A stretch of 64,000 bases of DNA from Subsaxibacter sp. CAU 1640 (lineage in GTDB: Bacteria > Bacteroidota > Bacteroidia > Flavobacteriales > Flavobacteriaceae): the NCBI RefSeq assembly GCF_023156585.1, contig NZ_JALNMI010000001.1, positions 991,623 through 1,055,622 on the forward strand, written 5' to 3'. The notes below the pieces were generated by a model. That model had not been told where the DNA came from and made no database searches. It worked only from the letters and a program-made list of their open reading frames with translations. Positions 29,623-39,411 of the stretch are shown piece after piece. Each line of letters opens with the position of its first letter. Within the stretch, counting starts at the first letter, position 1. The position numbers and the translations under genes were made by a program.

Positions 29623-30204
29623 ATGATTACTCATATTCAAGGGAAGCTTGTTGAAAAAAATCCGACTGATGTTGTAATTGACTGCAATGGTGTGGGATAT
29701 TTATTGAATATCTCATTGCATACCTACTCTCAAATACCCAATCAAGAAAATCTAAAACTTTATTCGCACCTTATCGTCAAGGAGGATTCACATACGTTGT
29801 ATGGGTTTTCGTCGCTTGCAGAGCGTGAGCTCTTTAAAATGTTGATTTCAGTCAATGGTGTGGGAGCAAGCACAGCAAGAACCATGTTGTCTTCATTGAC
29901 GCCCGAGCAAGTAAGAGAAGGCATAGCTCATGGAGATGTTGGATTAATTCAATCTGTTAAAGGAATAGGAGCCAAAACAGCAGCTCGAGTTATTTTAGAC
30001 CTGAAAGACAAAATCTTAAAAGTGTTTGACATTGACGAACTTTCAAACACAAAAAGCAATACAAGTAAAGATGAAGCGTTATCTGCATTAGAAGTTCTTG
30101 GATTTGCAAGAAAGCAAGCCGAGAGAGTCGTAGATAGAATAGTGACACAACAGCCCGAAGCCAGTGTAGAGACCATTATTAAAGAAGCTTTAAAAAACTT
30201 ATAA
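29623..30204 (+). CDS. ruvA: Holliday junction branch migration protein RuvA
   Basis: 193 residues: OB-fold domain I (MITHIQGKLVEKNPT), two helix-hairpin-helix motifs (ISVNGVGASTARTML and QSVKGIGAKTAARVI), and the C-terminal UBA-like domain III (SKDEALSALEVLGFARKQAERVV). RuvA tetramers bind four-way junctions and recruit RuvB. It lies 45 bp after maeB and four bases before the TTG of sprA, so it is probably on one transcript with both. Confidence 0.96.
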   Translation: MITHIQGKLVEKNPTDVVIDCNGVGYLLNISLHTYSQIPNQENLKLYSHLIVKEDSHTLYGFSSLAERELFKMLISVNGVGASTARTMLSSLTPEQVREGIAHGDVGLIQSVKGIGAKTAARVILDLKDKILKVFDIDELSNTKSNTSKDEALSALEVLGFARKQAERVVDRIVTQQPEASVETIIKEALKNL

Positions 30205-30208
30205 CGAT

Positions 30209-33200
30209 TTGAGTACAACTAACTATACTTATCCAAAATCTACATTCTACTTACTACTCACAGCATTTATGTTTGTTTGTAGTGTGGCTTTTTCTCAAGA
30301 ACCTACCGACCAAGACTCAACAAGAACTGGTTATTCTCTAGGCAATATGACAATGCCTAATCCAGCGAGTATAGTATCAAAATATAAGTATGATCCTATT
30401 TCTGACAGGTATATTTACACTGAAACTGTTGGAAATTTCAATATTAATTATCCGATAATCCTCACGCCTGCAGAGTATCAGCGTTTGGTGCTTTTGGAGC
30501 AGCAACGTAACTATTACAAACAGAAAGTTGACGCTGCAGAAGGTAAAAAGGAGGGAACTGAAGAACAGCAAAAGAACTTATTGCCAGAATTTTATGTGAA
30601 TTCTGGATTTTTTGAAACCATTTTTGGAGGAAACACAATTGAGGTAATACCTCAAGGTTCTGTGGAAATGGATTTGGGCGTATTGTACACCAAGCAGGAA
30701 AACCCAGCGTTCTCGCCTCGTAATCAAAGCAATTTTACGTTTGATTTTGACCAACGCATCAGTATGAGCTTACTTGGTAAGGTAGGAACGCGTTTGCAAG
30801 TCACCGCCAATTATGATACCGAATCAACATTTGACTTCCAAAACCTAATTAAATTAGAATATACCCCAACGGAAGATGATATTGTAAGAAAAATTGAAGT
30901 TGGTAACGTCAGTATGCCTTTGAACAGCTCATTGATTACTGGTGCACAAAGTTTATTTGGTGTCAAAACGGAATTGCAATTCGGAAAAACTAGAGTGACC
31001 GCTGTGTTTTCAGAACAAAAATCCCAATCACGTTCAGTTGTAGCTCAAGGAGGTGGTACGCTTGAAGAATTTGAGTTTTTCGGAAGGGATTATGATGAAA
31101 ACAGACACTTCTTCTTGGCGCAATATTTTAGGGAAACCTATGACCGAGCGATGTTGCAATATCCTTATTTGCAAACCAACGTTCAGATTACTCGGATAGA
31201 AGTTTGGGTAACCAACAGAACCAATCAAACACAAAATATACGCAACATCGCCGCATTTCAAGATTTGGGTGAGCGTAATGTTATTGGATTGGCAAACCCT
31301 CCAGGCAACTTCATTTTACCTGGAGCAACGAATTTGCCTAAAAATGGAAATAATGGATTTGACCCGACCATCATAGGTGGTGCAAACTCTCAATTGACAC
31401 AAGCAGTAAGAGATATCACTACGGTAGAACAAGGAATTATTCCTCAAGCTAATGAGGGATTTGATTTCGGGAAACTTGAAAATGCAAAAAAATTGATTCA
31501 AGGTTCTGATTACGTTCTTCATACACAACTCGGTTATATCTCATTAAATCAAAGACTTCAAAACGACGAGGTATTAGGTGTGGCTTTTCAATATACAGTT
31601 GGTGGTCAAGTATATCAAGTTGGTGAATTTGCCAATGGCGGTGTCAATTCAACGGCTGATAATCCAGATACAGATGGTGATGGTATTCCTAATATTGCTG
31701 ACGTTGACATCGATGGCGACGGTGTGCCAGATAATGGTACCGATACAGATGGTGATGGCATAAATGATGCAACCGATGTTGATCAAACAGGAGGAACAGA
31801 TTCTAATGCCGACGGGATAGATGATGCTTTTGTGAATGCAGATGGCTCTTCACAAAATCTTATCGTAAAAATGCTTAAAAGCCCTATCACAAATGTCAAT
31901 CAGCCTGTTTGGGATTTGATGATGAAAAACATTTATGATACTGGTGCTTTTCAATTAAGTCAAGAAGACTTCAAACTTAACATCTTTTACACGGAGGCTT
32001 CTCCTTTAAATTATATCAAGCCTGTTGATGGAAGCCCTTTTCCACCGTTCAATAATAACACACCTTTTGATAACACTGATGATGGCGAAATAGTTGATAC
32101 GCCATTAATTCGATTATTTCATTTAGATAGGTTGAATTACAATAATGACCCTCAACTCAATGGTGATGGTTTCTTCGATTTTGTACCAGGACAAACAGTA
32201 CTTGTTCAAAATGGGAAAATTATTTTCACAAAAGTTGAGCCTTTCGGACGATATCTTTTTGATGTATTAGATGATGACGGTATTCCGGGAAATAACGAAA
32301 GTGATTATGAGGCTGGAATCTTCAATCCGAATCAACAAAAGTACGTTTATGATGCGCTGTATAAGACCACCAAAACGGCAGCATTGGAGCAAAGTGAAAA
32401 GAATAAATTTCAAATTAAAGGTCGCTACAAATCTTCAGGAGGAGACGGAATTCCCATTGGTGCTTTCAACGTTCCAAGAGGTTCGGTGGTTGTAACGGCT
32501 GGAGGTCGAGTCCTCGTGGAAGGTATCGATTATACGGTAAACTATCAATTAGGTCGTGTACAAATTTTGGATGAAGCCTTAAAAGCATCCAATACACCTA
32601 TTAATGTATCTGTTGAAAATAATGCTGTTTTCGGACAACAAACACGTCGTTTTACAGGTGTCAATGTGGAGCATCAATTCAATGAAAATTTTGTGTTAGG
32701 TGCAACTATCTTGAATTTGAATGAACGACCAATTACCCAGAAGGCAAATTATAATTCTGAATCCATCAACAATACCATTTTTGGCATCAATGGAAATTAT
32801 TCAACAGAAGTGCCATTTTTAACACGATTGGTCAATAAACTTCCGAACATTGATACAGATGTTCCATCCAATTTATCGGTTAGAGGTGAGTTTGCCTACT
32901 TGGCACCCGGTGCTCCAAAAGGGACTGATTTTGAAGGCGAAGCTACCGCTTACGTTGATGATTTCGAAGGAACTCAAGGTGCTATAGATTTATTGTCTCC
33001 ACAAGCTTGGTTTCTTTCAAGTAGACCGCGAGAGCTCAATATTGGAGGCGCTACTGAAGATGATAATGGCATTCAAAACGGTTATAACAGAGCAATGTTG
33101 AACTGGTATACTGTGGATCCAATTTTTTATAGTAACCAACGACCAGGAGGCATTACTGATGATGATATTTCAAATCTGTACACAAGACGTGTATTCATTG

Positions 33201-36200
33201 ATGAGATCTTTCCTGAAATAGATGTTGTGCAAGGACAAAGCACTGTGATTAACACACTCGATTTATCTTACTATCCTAACGAGCGTGGACCTTATAATTA
33301 TGATCCAGCAACTGCAAGCGGAACAATTACTGATCCTGAAAATAGTTGGGCGGGTATTTCAAGACAAATCACATCTACCGATTTTGAACAAGCAAACGTT
33401 GAATATATCGATTTTTGGGTTCAGGATCCGTTTCTGCCCGGTTCAACAGCCAATGAAACTATAGGAGGAAAGCTGGTTTTCAATTTGGGTAACATTTCTG
33501 AAGATGTATTAAAAGACGGGAAGAAATTATATGAAAATGGCTTGCCAGAAGATGGTAACATTCTTCCATTATTGCCAACTACTTCTTGGGGAAGTGTGGT
33601 GCCTCGAAATCAATCATTAATTTATGCGTTTTCAACTTCTGGAGACCAACGTACCAATCAAGATGTTGGTTACGATGGTTATGACGACGCTGAAGAAGCT
33701 AACCAAATACCAAATGGAGCAAATTTTGGTCCTGACCCTTCAAATGACAACTATACTTATTTTTTGAATACCGACGGGAATATTTTTCAGCGTTACAAAA
33801 AATATAATGGTTTAGAAGGTAATTCCCCTGATGTATTTACCGAAACCAATAGAGGTTCAACAACACAACCTGATGTGGAGGATATCAATAGAGATAACAC
33901 AATGAATACTATTGATAGTTATTACGAGTATGAAATTGATATCAGGCAAGCTACTTTGAATGAAAACAACCCTTTGATCAATGATATCAAAACAAGAAAT
34001 GTTGTGCTGCCGAATGGTCAAACGGAAGAAGTGACGTGGTATCAGTTTAGAATTCCAATTTCGGAACCAACAAGAGCTATCGGTGGAATTTCAGACATTC
34101 GTTCTATCCGTTTTGCAAGAATGTATTTAAAAGAATTTACGCAACCCACCGTTCTTCGTTTTGCAACATTGGATTTGGTGAGAAGCGATTGGAGACGTTA
34201 CACACTCGATTTAGATAACGATCCAACAAATAACAGTGCAAACGCTGAATTTAGTGTTGGTGTCATTGGCCTTCAAGAAAATGATGGTAATTACGTGTTG
34301 CCTCCAGGTGTGGAATTGGAGCAATTGAACAATAACAATAATATTGTAAGACAGAATGAGCAATCTTTGGTAGTTGAGGTGTGCGATTTAGAGCCTACCG
34401 ATTCACGAGGTGTATTTAAGAATATCAGTGTAGATATGCGTCAATACAACAAGTTGCGAATGTTTATGCACGCAGAACCTTTGGATAATGGTGTTTTGCA
34501 AGACGGCGAAATGGTTGGATTCATTCGTATGGGTAACGATTTTACCCAAAACTTCTATGAAATTGCAGTTCCTCTTTCGGTTTCATCTGGAAGTTTGTCG
34601 CCATCGGTTGTTTGGCCAGAAGAAAATGAGATAGATATAGAACTGAGTATTCTACAACAGATTAAATCCATTGGGATCAATAATGGAACACTCGCAGACA
34701 TAGATCCGCACGTTTATGACGTAACGACTGGAAGTGCAGTAGAAGTTGGCGCTTCTGATCCTTTTATGATTGGGCAAACACGTGTCGCCATTAAAGGAAA
34801 TCCAAACTTCGGAGACATTAGAGTTCTAATGGTTGGTGTTAGAAATAACAGTGGCAATAATGTTTGTGGAGAAGTTTGGTTTAATGAATTGCGATTGGCT
34901 GACCTGGAAAACGAAGGTGGTTGGGCAGCTGTGATGAGTATGGATACCAACTTTGCTGATTTTGCAAACGTTAGTGCTACGGGAAGAAGAAGTACTATAG
35001 GGTTTGGTTCCATCGACCAAAAGCCTAATGAGCGCAGTCGTGAAGATGTAAAACAGTATGATGTAGTGACCAATGTAAATCTTGGTCAGTTGTTGCCTAA
35101 AAAATGGGGACTTCAAATTCCATTTAATTATGGTCAAGGCGAAGAAGTCATTACCCCAGAATATGATGAGTTTTATAGAGATATCAAGTTGGAGACACAA
35201 TTGGACAACACCAATAATAGAGACTCCATCTTAAAAGTAAATGAGAATTATACAAAACGCCAAAGTATCAACTTTATCGGTGTGAGAAAAACAAGGACAG
35301 GTGAGGCTACGCCACGTTTTTATGATGTTGAGAACTTAACATTTAACTATTCTTATAATAAAGTACAGCACAGGGATTTTGAAATCGAAAACTCACTGGA
35401 TCAAAAGGTTCGAGCTGGGGTTAACTATAATTACAGTTTCAAACCGATGTCTATAGAACCTTTCAAGAAAAATGATTCTATCTTTAGAAGTAGATATTTG
35501 AAGATACTTAAAGACTTCAATTTCAATCCGATTCCGACAAGTTTCTCTGTAAATACTGACATTTTGAGACAGTTCAATAAACAGAAATTTCGTGAAGTAG
35601 ATCTTGCCGGTGATAACATCGGTTTAGAAGAACTTTACAGAAGAAACTATAGATTTGATTTCCAATATGCAATCAATTATAACTTAACAAATGCTTTGAG
35701 TTTGAGTTTTACTGCCTCGAACAGTAATATCGTTAGAAATTATTTTATCAATGATCAGCTTAATGGAAGACAAGATCCAACTCTGGACGTTTGGGATGGA
35801 TTCTTTGACTTTGGAGATCCTAATATTCAGAATCAGCAATTACAGTTGAATTATGAAATTCCTATTTACAAAATTCCGACGTTTAACTTTTTAAGAGCTA
35901 CTTATACCTATACAGGAGATTTTCAATGGCAAAAAGGTTCCGATTTAAATAATAACTTGTCTATAGTTGACCCTGAAACTAATGAAACCAATGTTTACAA
36001 TTTAGGTAATTCCATTCAAAACTCTAATACTCATAATATCAATTCTTCATTAAACATGGAGACTCTATATAAATATATTGGTTTAACCAAAAAAGTGGCA
36101 AGAAATACACGTTCAGCAGCTCCTACAAGAAGAACTGCTGTCCCTACCGCTGGTCAAGATGAAAAATTAGATGGTGGCAAAGATGAAGGCAAAAAAGGTG

Positions 36201-37723
36201 GTAAGTCTGATAGTAAGACGGATGATAGTGGTAATTCGGGAAGGTTAGCTGGTAACTCTCGAAATGGAGCGGAAAATGGAACGGGTGCTAATTCACAGGC
36301 CAGAAAGTCCTCTACTTCGGTGGGTACAAAAGCATTCAATACAGCTGTAGATATCCTTACAATGGTAAAACGTATTCAGATCAACTACACTGAAAATAAC
36401 GGAACATTCTTACCTGGATATCTGCGCACACCAGGGTTTATTGGAACATTAAAACCAACGTTTGGTTATACTTTTGGTAGTCAAAGTGATATCAGGGATT
36501 TAGTGGCGAGGAACGGTTGGTTGACGGTCTATCCCGATTTTAACGAACAGTATTTAGAGAACACAACAAGAATTCTTGAAATTTCAGCCAATTTGGAGCC
36601 AATCAAAGATTTAAAAATCGATTTAAATGCAGGTAGAACATACTCTAGAAATTTAACGGAGAACTTTACTGGATTAGATGCGAATAATGATGGCATTAGT
36701 GATGGATTCGACCATCAATTAACAAATACTTTCGGTAATTTCAACATTACAACAGCCTTAATTAAAACAGCCTTTAGTAAAAGCGATGAAACACAATCAG
36801 CTGCTTTCGAAGATTTTAGAGATAACAGATTGATAGTTGCCAATAGATTGGCAAGAGAATTTTATGGTAATAGCAATTATCAAAGAGATGCTGAAGGCTA
36901 TCCTCTCGGATTTGGCAAGACAAGTCAAAGAGTTTTGTTACCGTCATTTTTGTCGGCCTACGAAGGTTCTAAACCCGATAAAATTGGATTGGGTGCGTTT
37001 AGAGATATTCCAATTCCTAATTGGCAATTGAAATACACCGGATTTATGAAAATGGCATGGTTCAAGAAAAACTTCAAGCGTTTTTCAGTAACACATGGGT
37101 ACAGATCTAGCTATACCATCAATCAGTTTCAAACTAATCTGGATTACTTTGCAGCAGATCCAACTTTAAATTATGAGAGCCAAGATGATCGAGCTCTTGA
37201 CCAAGCTGGAAATTTCAAAAGCCAAAATCTTTACAGTAATATCAATCTAGAAGAACAATTTAGTCCTTTGGTAAGATTGGATTTTGAAATGAAAAATTCT
37301 GTAAAGATTCTTGCGGAAGTGAAAAAGGATAGAATACTTTCTTTAAGTTTTGATAATAACCTTTTGACAGAAATTCAAGGAAAGGAATATATTATTGGTC
37401 TGGGTTACAGATTTAAAGATGTGAGAATCCGATCAAAACTGGCAGGACCTGGACAAATCATCAAAAGCGATTTAAATATGTCTGCAGATGTTTCATTGAG
37501 GGATAATAAAACCATTATCAGATATTTAGATTTAGATAATAATCAGATTACTTCTGGTCAAACTATTTGGGGAATCAAGTATAAAGCAGATTATGCTTTC
37601 AGTAAAAACCTAACAGGTATTTTCTACTTTGATTATACGTTTTCAGAGTATGCTATTTCAACTGCATTCCCGCAAACTACAATCAGATCTGGCATTACTT
37701 TGAGATATAATTTTGGAAATTAA
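30209..37723 (+). CDS. sprA: Gliding motility / type IX secretion translocon protein SprA
   Basis: 2504 residues, in the size range of SprA (about 2400). The start is TTG (TTGAGTACAAC); it is needed to include the signal peptide (FYLLLTAFMFVCSVAFS). SprA forms the giant 36-strand outer-membrane barrel through which type IX substrates exit and is needed for gliding. The sequence shows the conserved AYVDDFEGTQGAIDL block (about 914) and long runs of barrel strands ending ...TLRYNFGN. Two unusual inserts occur: Asp-rich calcium-type repeats (about 484-545) and a Lys/Gly/Asp/Ser low-complexity loop (about 1962-2038). Synteny with gcvH and remB supports the call. Confidence 0.97.
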   Translation: MSTTNYTYPKSTFYLLLTAFMFVCSVAFSQEPTDQDSTRTGYSLGNMTMPNPASIVSKYKYDPISDRYIYTETVGNFNINYPIILTPAEYQRLVLLEQQRNYYKQKVDAAEGKKEGTEEQQKNLLPEFYVNSGFFETIFGGNTIEVIPQGSVEMDLGVLYTKQENPAFSPRNQSNFTFDFDQRISMSLLGKVGTRLQVTANYDTESTFDFQNLIKLEYTPTEDDIVRKIEVGNVSMPLNSSLITGAQSLFGVKTELQFGKTRVTAVFSEQKSQSRSVVAQGGGTLEEFEFFGRDYDENRHFFLAQYFRETYDRAMLQYPYLQTNVQITRIEVWVTNRTNQTQNIRNIAAFQDLGERNVIGLANPPGNFILPGATNLPKNGNNGFDPTIIGGANSQLTQAVRDITTVEQGIIPQANEGFDFGKLENAKKLIQGSDYVLHTQLGYISLNQRLQNDEVLGVAFQYTVGGQVYQVGEFANGGVNSTADNPDTDGDGIPNIADVDIDGDGVPDNGTDTDGDGINDATDVDQTGGTDSNADGIDDAFVNADGSSQNLIVKMLKSPITNVNQPVWDLMMKNIYDTGAFQLSQEDFKLNIFYTEASPLNYIKPVDGSPFPPFNNNTPFDNTDDGEIVDTPLIRLFHLDRLNYNNDPQLNGDGFFDFVPGQTVLVQNGKIIFTKVEPFGRYLFDVLDDDGIPGNNESDYEAGIFNPNQQKYVYDALYKTTKTAALEQSEKNKFQIKGRYKSSGGDGIPIGAFNVPRGSVVVTAGGRVLVEGIDYTVNYQLGRVQILDEALKASNTPINVSVENNAVFGQQTRRFTGVNVEHQFNENFVLGATILNLNERPITQKANYNSESINNTIFGINGNYSTEVPFLTRLVNKLPNIDTDVPSNLSVRGEFAYLAPGAPKGTDFEGEATAYVDDFEGTQGAIDLLSPQAWFLSSRPRELNIGGATEDDNGIQNGYNRAMLNWYTVDPIFYSNQRPGGITDDDISNLYTRRVFIDEIFPEIDVVQGQSTVINTLDLSYYPNERGPYNYDPATASGTITDPENSWAGISRQITSTDFEQANVEYIDFWVQDPFLPGSTANETIGGKLVFNLGNISEDVLKDGKKLYENGLPEDGNILPLLPTTSWGSVVPRNQSLIYAFSTSGDQRTNQDVGYDGYDDAEEANQIPNGANFGPDPSNDNYTYFLNTDGNIFQRYKKYNGLEGNSPDVFTETNRGSTTQPDVEDINRDNTMNTIDSYYEYEIDIRQATLNENNPLINDIKTRNVVLPNGQTEEVTWYQFRIPISEPTRAIGGISDIRSIRFARMYLKEFTQPTVLRFATLDLVRSDWRRYTLDLDNDPTNNSANAEFSVGVIGLQENDGNYVLPPGVELEQLNNNNNIVRQNEQSLVVEVCDLEPTDSRGVFKNISVDMRQYNKLRMFMHAEPLDNGVLQDGEMVGFIRMGNDFTQNFYEIAVPLSVSSGSLSPSVVWPEENEIDIELSILQQIKSIGINNGTLADIDPHVYDVTTGSAVEVGASDPFMIGQTRVAIKGNPNFGDIRVLMVGVRNNSGNNVCGEVWFNELRLADLENEGGWAAVMSMDTNFADFANVSATGRRSTIGFGSIDQKPNERSREDVKQYDVVTNVNLGQLLPKKWGLQIPFNYGQGEEVITPEYDEFYRDIKLETQLDNTNNRDSILKVNENYTKRQSINFIGVRKTRTGEATPRFYDVENLTFNYSYNKVQHRDFEIENSLDQKVRAGVNYNYSFKPMSIEPFKKNDSIFRSRYLKILKDFNFNPIPTSFSVNTDILRQFNKQKFREVDLAGDNIGLEELYRRNYRFDFQYAINYNLTNALSLSFTASNSNIVRNYFINDQLNGRQDPTLDVWDGFFDFGDPNIQNQQLQLNYEIPIYKIPTFNFLRATYTYTGDFQWQKGSDLNNNLSIVDPETNETNVYNLGNSIQNSNTHNINSSLNMETLYKYIGLTKKVARNTRSAAPTRRTAVPTAGQDEKLDGGKDEGKKGGKSDSKTDDSGNSGRLAGNSRNGAENGTGANSQARKSSTSVGTKAFNTAVDILTMVKRIQINYTENNGTFLPGYLRTPGFIGTLKPTFGYTFGSQSDIRDLVARNGWLTVYPDFNEQYLENTTRILEISANLEPIKDLKIDLNAGRTYSRNLTENFTGLDANNDGISDGFDHQLTNTFGNFNITTALIKTAFSKSDETQSAAFEDFRDNRLIVANRLAREFYGNSNYQRDAEGYPLGFGKTSQRVLLPSFLSAYEGSKPDKIGLGAFRDIPIPNWQLKYTGFMKMAWFKKNFKRFSVTHGYRSSYTINQFQTNLDYFAADPTLNYESQDDRALDQAGNFKSQNLYSNINLEEQFSPLVRLDFEMKNSVKILAEVKKDRILSLSFDNNLLTEIQGKEYIIGLGYRFKDVRIRSKLAGPGQIIKSDLNMSADVSLRDNKTIIRYLDLDNNQITSGQTIWGIKYKADYAFSKNLTGIFYFDYTFSEYAISTAFPQTTIRSGITLRYNFGN

Positions 37724-37756
37724 TTTTGAATTAAAAGTATTTAAAAAGTACATTTG
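37699..37756 (+). promoter_or_regulatory. Two nested promoters for gcvH at the end of sprA
   Basis: TTTG (37699-37702), 18 bp, TAATTTTG (37721-37728) is one full match; its -7 element includes the sprA TAA stop. TTTG (37725-37728), 20 bp, TACATTTG (37749-37756) is a second, using the first -7 element as its -33. The second lies 27 bp before the gcvH ATG. Confidence 0.65.
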
Positions 37757-37783
37757 TTCCATCATCAAAAAACAAAAAAGAAA

Positions 37784-38164
37784 ATGAATATACCATCCAA
37801 CTTAAAATACACTAAAGACCACGAGTGGGTTCTTATTGAAGGAGACATTGCGACCATCGGTATTACAGATTTTGCTCAAAGCGAATTGGGCGATATCGTC
37901 TATGTTGAAGTGGAAACAGTAGACGAGACTATGGAGGCAGAAGAAGTATTCGGTACGGTAGAAGCGGTTAAGACTGTTTCGGATTTATTTTTACCGCTTT
38001 CTGGTGAAATCATAGAGTTCAATTCATCTTTGGAAGACGAACCCGAAAAAGTAAATTCTGATCCTTATGGTGATGGTTGGATGATTAAACTTAAATGTTC
38101 AGATTTATCTCAAGCAGATAAGTTGCTTTCTTCAGAAGCCTATAAAGAATTAGTAGGTGCATAA
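37784..38164 (+). CDS. gcvH: Glycine cleavage system H protein
   Basis: 126 residues starting [16 protein letters not shown]; an upstream TTG frame is rejected. The lipoyl attachment site is K63 in EAVKTVSD, inside the barrel-sandwich hybrid fold (GDIVYVEVE...[20 protein letters not shown]). GcvH carries the aminomethyl intermediate between the P, T and L proteins in glycine breakdown; none of these are in the window. The VanZ-like gene overlaps its stop. Confidence 0.95.
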   Translation: MNIPSNLKYTKDHEWVLIEGDIATIGITDFAQSELGDIVYVEVETVDETMEAEEVFGTVEAVKTVSDLFLPLSGEIIEFNSSLEDEPEKVNSDPYGDGWMIKLKCSDLSQADKLLSSEAYKELVGA

Positions 38165-38519
38165 AAGGGTAGCACTTTTAATTGCAGTTTGCTATACATT
38201 TTTCATAACATACTTAAGTCTTAAAAGTTTACAGAAGATTCCCAAGCTTGGTTCTTCGTTTGACGATAAGATTTATCACTTTGGTGCTTACACATTATTT
38301 GTGCTCGTCTGGTATCATTATTTTGAAAAGACTTCCATAAGATTGAAAATTTTGTTATCAGCGATGATTGCCTTTATATATGGCATAATTGTTGAGGTAT
38401 TACAGGGAACATTTACAACATATAGAACCGAAGATATTGCGGATGTCTTTGCCAATAGCCTCGGTGTTGTATTTGCGATATTGCTTGTAATTTCTTACAG
38501 GCAGATAAAGTTAAAATAA
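38157..38519 (+). CDS. VanZ-like small membrane protein
   Basis: 120 residues, GTG start overlapping the last codons of gcvH. Four hydrophobic segments and the pattern [18 protein letters not shown] followed by [24 protein letters not shown] match the VanZ-like family (DKxxHFxxY and E-x-x-Q ... D-x-x-AN). Its function outside teicoplanin-resistance clusters is unknown. Genes of this type commonly follow gcvH in flavobacteria. Confidence 0.8.
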   Translation: MHKRVALLIAVCYTFFITYLSLKSLQKIPKLGSSFDDKIYHFGAYTLFVLVWYHYFEKTSIRLKILLSAMIAFIYGIIVEVLQGTFTTYRTEDIADVFANSLGVVFAILLVISYRQIKLK

Positions 38520-38527
38520 ATTAATCA

Positions 38528-38560
38528 TTTGCTTTTTTAACTAATTATTGGTTATTTTAG
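38528..38560 (+). promoter_or_regulatory. Probable promoter of first TonB gene
   Basis: TTTG at 38528-38531, a 21-bp spacer, then TATTTTAG (7 of 8 bases of TAnnTTTG) at 38553-38560; the ATG is at 38584. Confidence 0.45.
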
Positions 38561-38583
38561 CATTCCTTAAAACCACACGAGAA

Positions 38584-39309
38584 ATGGAACCGAAAAAAAA
38601 TCCAAAAGCTGACGTCAGCCGAAATAGCTCAATCTATTTTGCTGTTGGTCTGGCATTGATGTTGTTGCTTACCAATCTTGCAATCAATTACAAAACCTAT
38701 GATAAGGCAGATCTTGATTTAGGAAAAGTACAAATGGAAGATGAGATGGAAGAGGAAATTCCAATTACTGAACAATTGTTAACGCCTCCACCTCCACCAC
38801 CTCCACCACCAGCAATTCCTGAAGTGATTGAGGTTGTTGAAGATGAGAAAGAAGTTGAGGAAACGGTTATCAAGTCTACTGAAACTAGTCAAGAGGAAAA
38901 AATTGTGAAGGTAGAACAAGTAAAGGTTGTAGAAGTTGAAGAAGATATTGAGGTTCCATTTTCTGTAATTGAGAATGTACCTGTTTTTCCAGGATGTGAA
39001 AAGGAAAAATCAAATGATGCAAAAAGACAGTGTATGTCTGATAAAATCAGTGATTTTGTGAACAAAAAATTCAATGTTGATTTGGCTAGTGAACTTGGTC
39101 TTTCTGGAAAGCAGCGTATCAGTGTGATGTTTAAGATTGACAAAAGCGGAGACATTATCAATGTAATGGCAAGAGCGCCACATCCAGGATTGGAGAAAGA
39201 GGCCAAGCGTGTTATTGGTTTGCTACCTAAAATGCAACCTGGTAAACAAAGAGGTAAAGCTGTAACGGTGCCTTATTCCTTACCTATCTTATTCCAAGTA
39301 CAAGACTAA
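38584..39309 (+). CDS. TonB-family energy transducer (copy 1)
   Basis: 241 residues. A cytoplasmic N-terminus is followed by one membrane helix (about 18-37), an acidic Glu/Val-rich periplasmic linker with a run of nine prolines (about 61-69), and a TonB C-terminal domain (about 150-241). The domain begins VPVFPGCE and ends LPILFQVQD. TonB proteins transmit ExbBD energy to outer-membrane receptors. ATG at 38584 is chosen over an upstream extension because it gives the usual cytoplasmic tail. It is a close paralog of the next gene. No exbB or exbD is adjacent. Confidence 0.9.
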   Translation: MEPKKNPKADVSRNSSIYFAVGLALMLLLTNLAINYKTYDKADLDLGKVQMEDEMEEEIPITEQLLTPPPPPPPPPAIPEVIEVVEDEKEVEETVIKSTETSQEEKIVKVEQVKVVEVEEDIEVPFSVIENVPVFPGCEKEKSNDAKRQCMSDKISDFVNKKFNVDLASELGLSGKQRISVMFKIDKSGDIINVMARAPHPGLEKEAKRVIGLLPKMQPGKQRGKAVTVPYSLPILFQVQD

Positions 39310-39333
39310 CTCATATAGTTTATTATAAAATAT

Positions 39334-39364
39334 ATCCCATCTGAAATTTTAGATGGGATTTTTT
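39334..39364 (+). terminator. Intrinsic terminator between the two TonB genes
   Basis: ATCCCATCT pairs with AGATGGGAT around an eight-base loop, then TTTTT. The two TonB paralogs are therefore separate transcription units. Confidence 0.85.
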
Positions 39365-39411
39365 GTTTTTGGTACGAATATTGAGATTCTTTCATTGCAT
39401 TAACGCTTAAA

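Noticed and set aside
31659..31840. Asp-rich stretch in SprA as a CRISPR-like or DNA repeat
   Set aside because: The repetition is at the protein level (D-x-D-G-D-G units) with drifting codons; there are no direct repeats with unique spacers. No CRISPR array was seen anywhere in the window.
38780..38815. Proline-codon run in TonB copy 1 as a tandem-repeat locus
   Set aside because: A short poly-Pro linker is a normal part of TonB proteins; no longer repeat array surrounds it.
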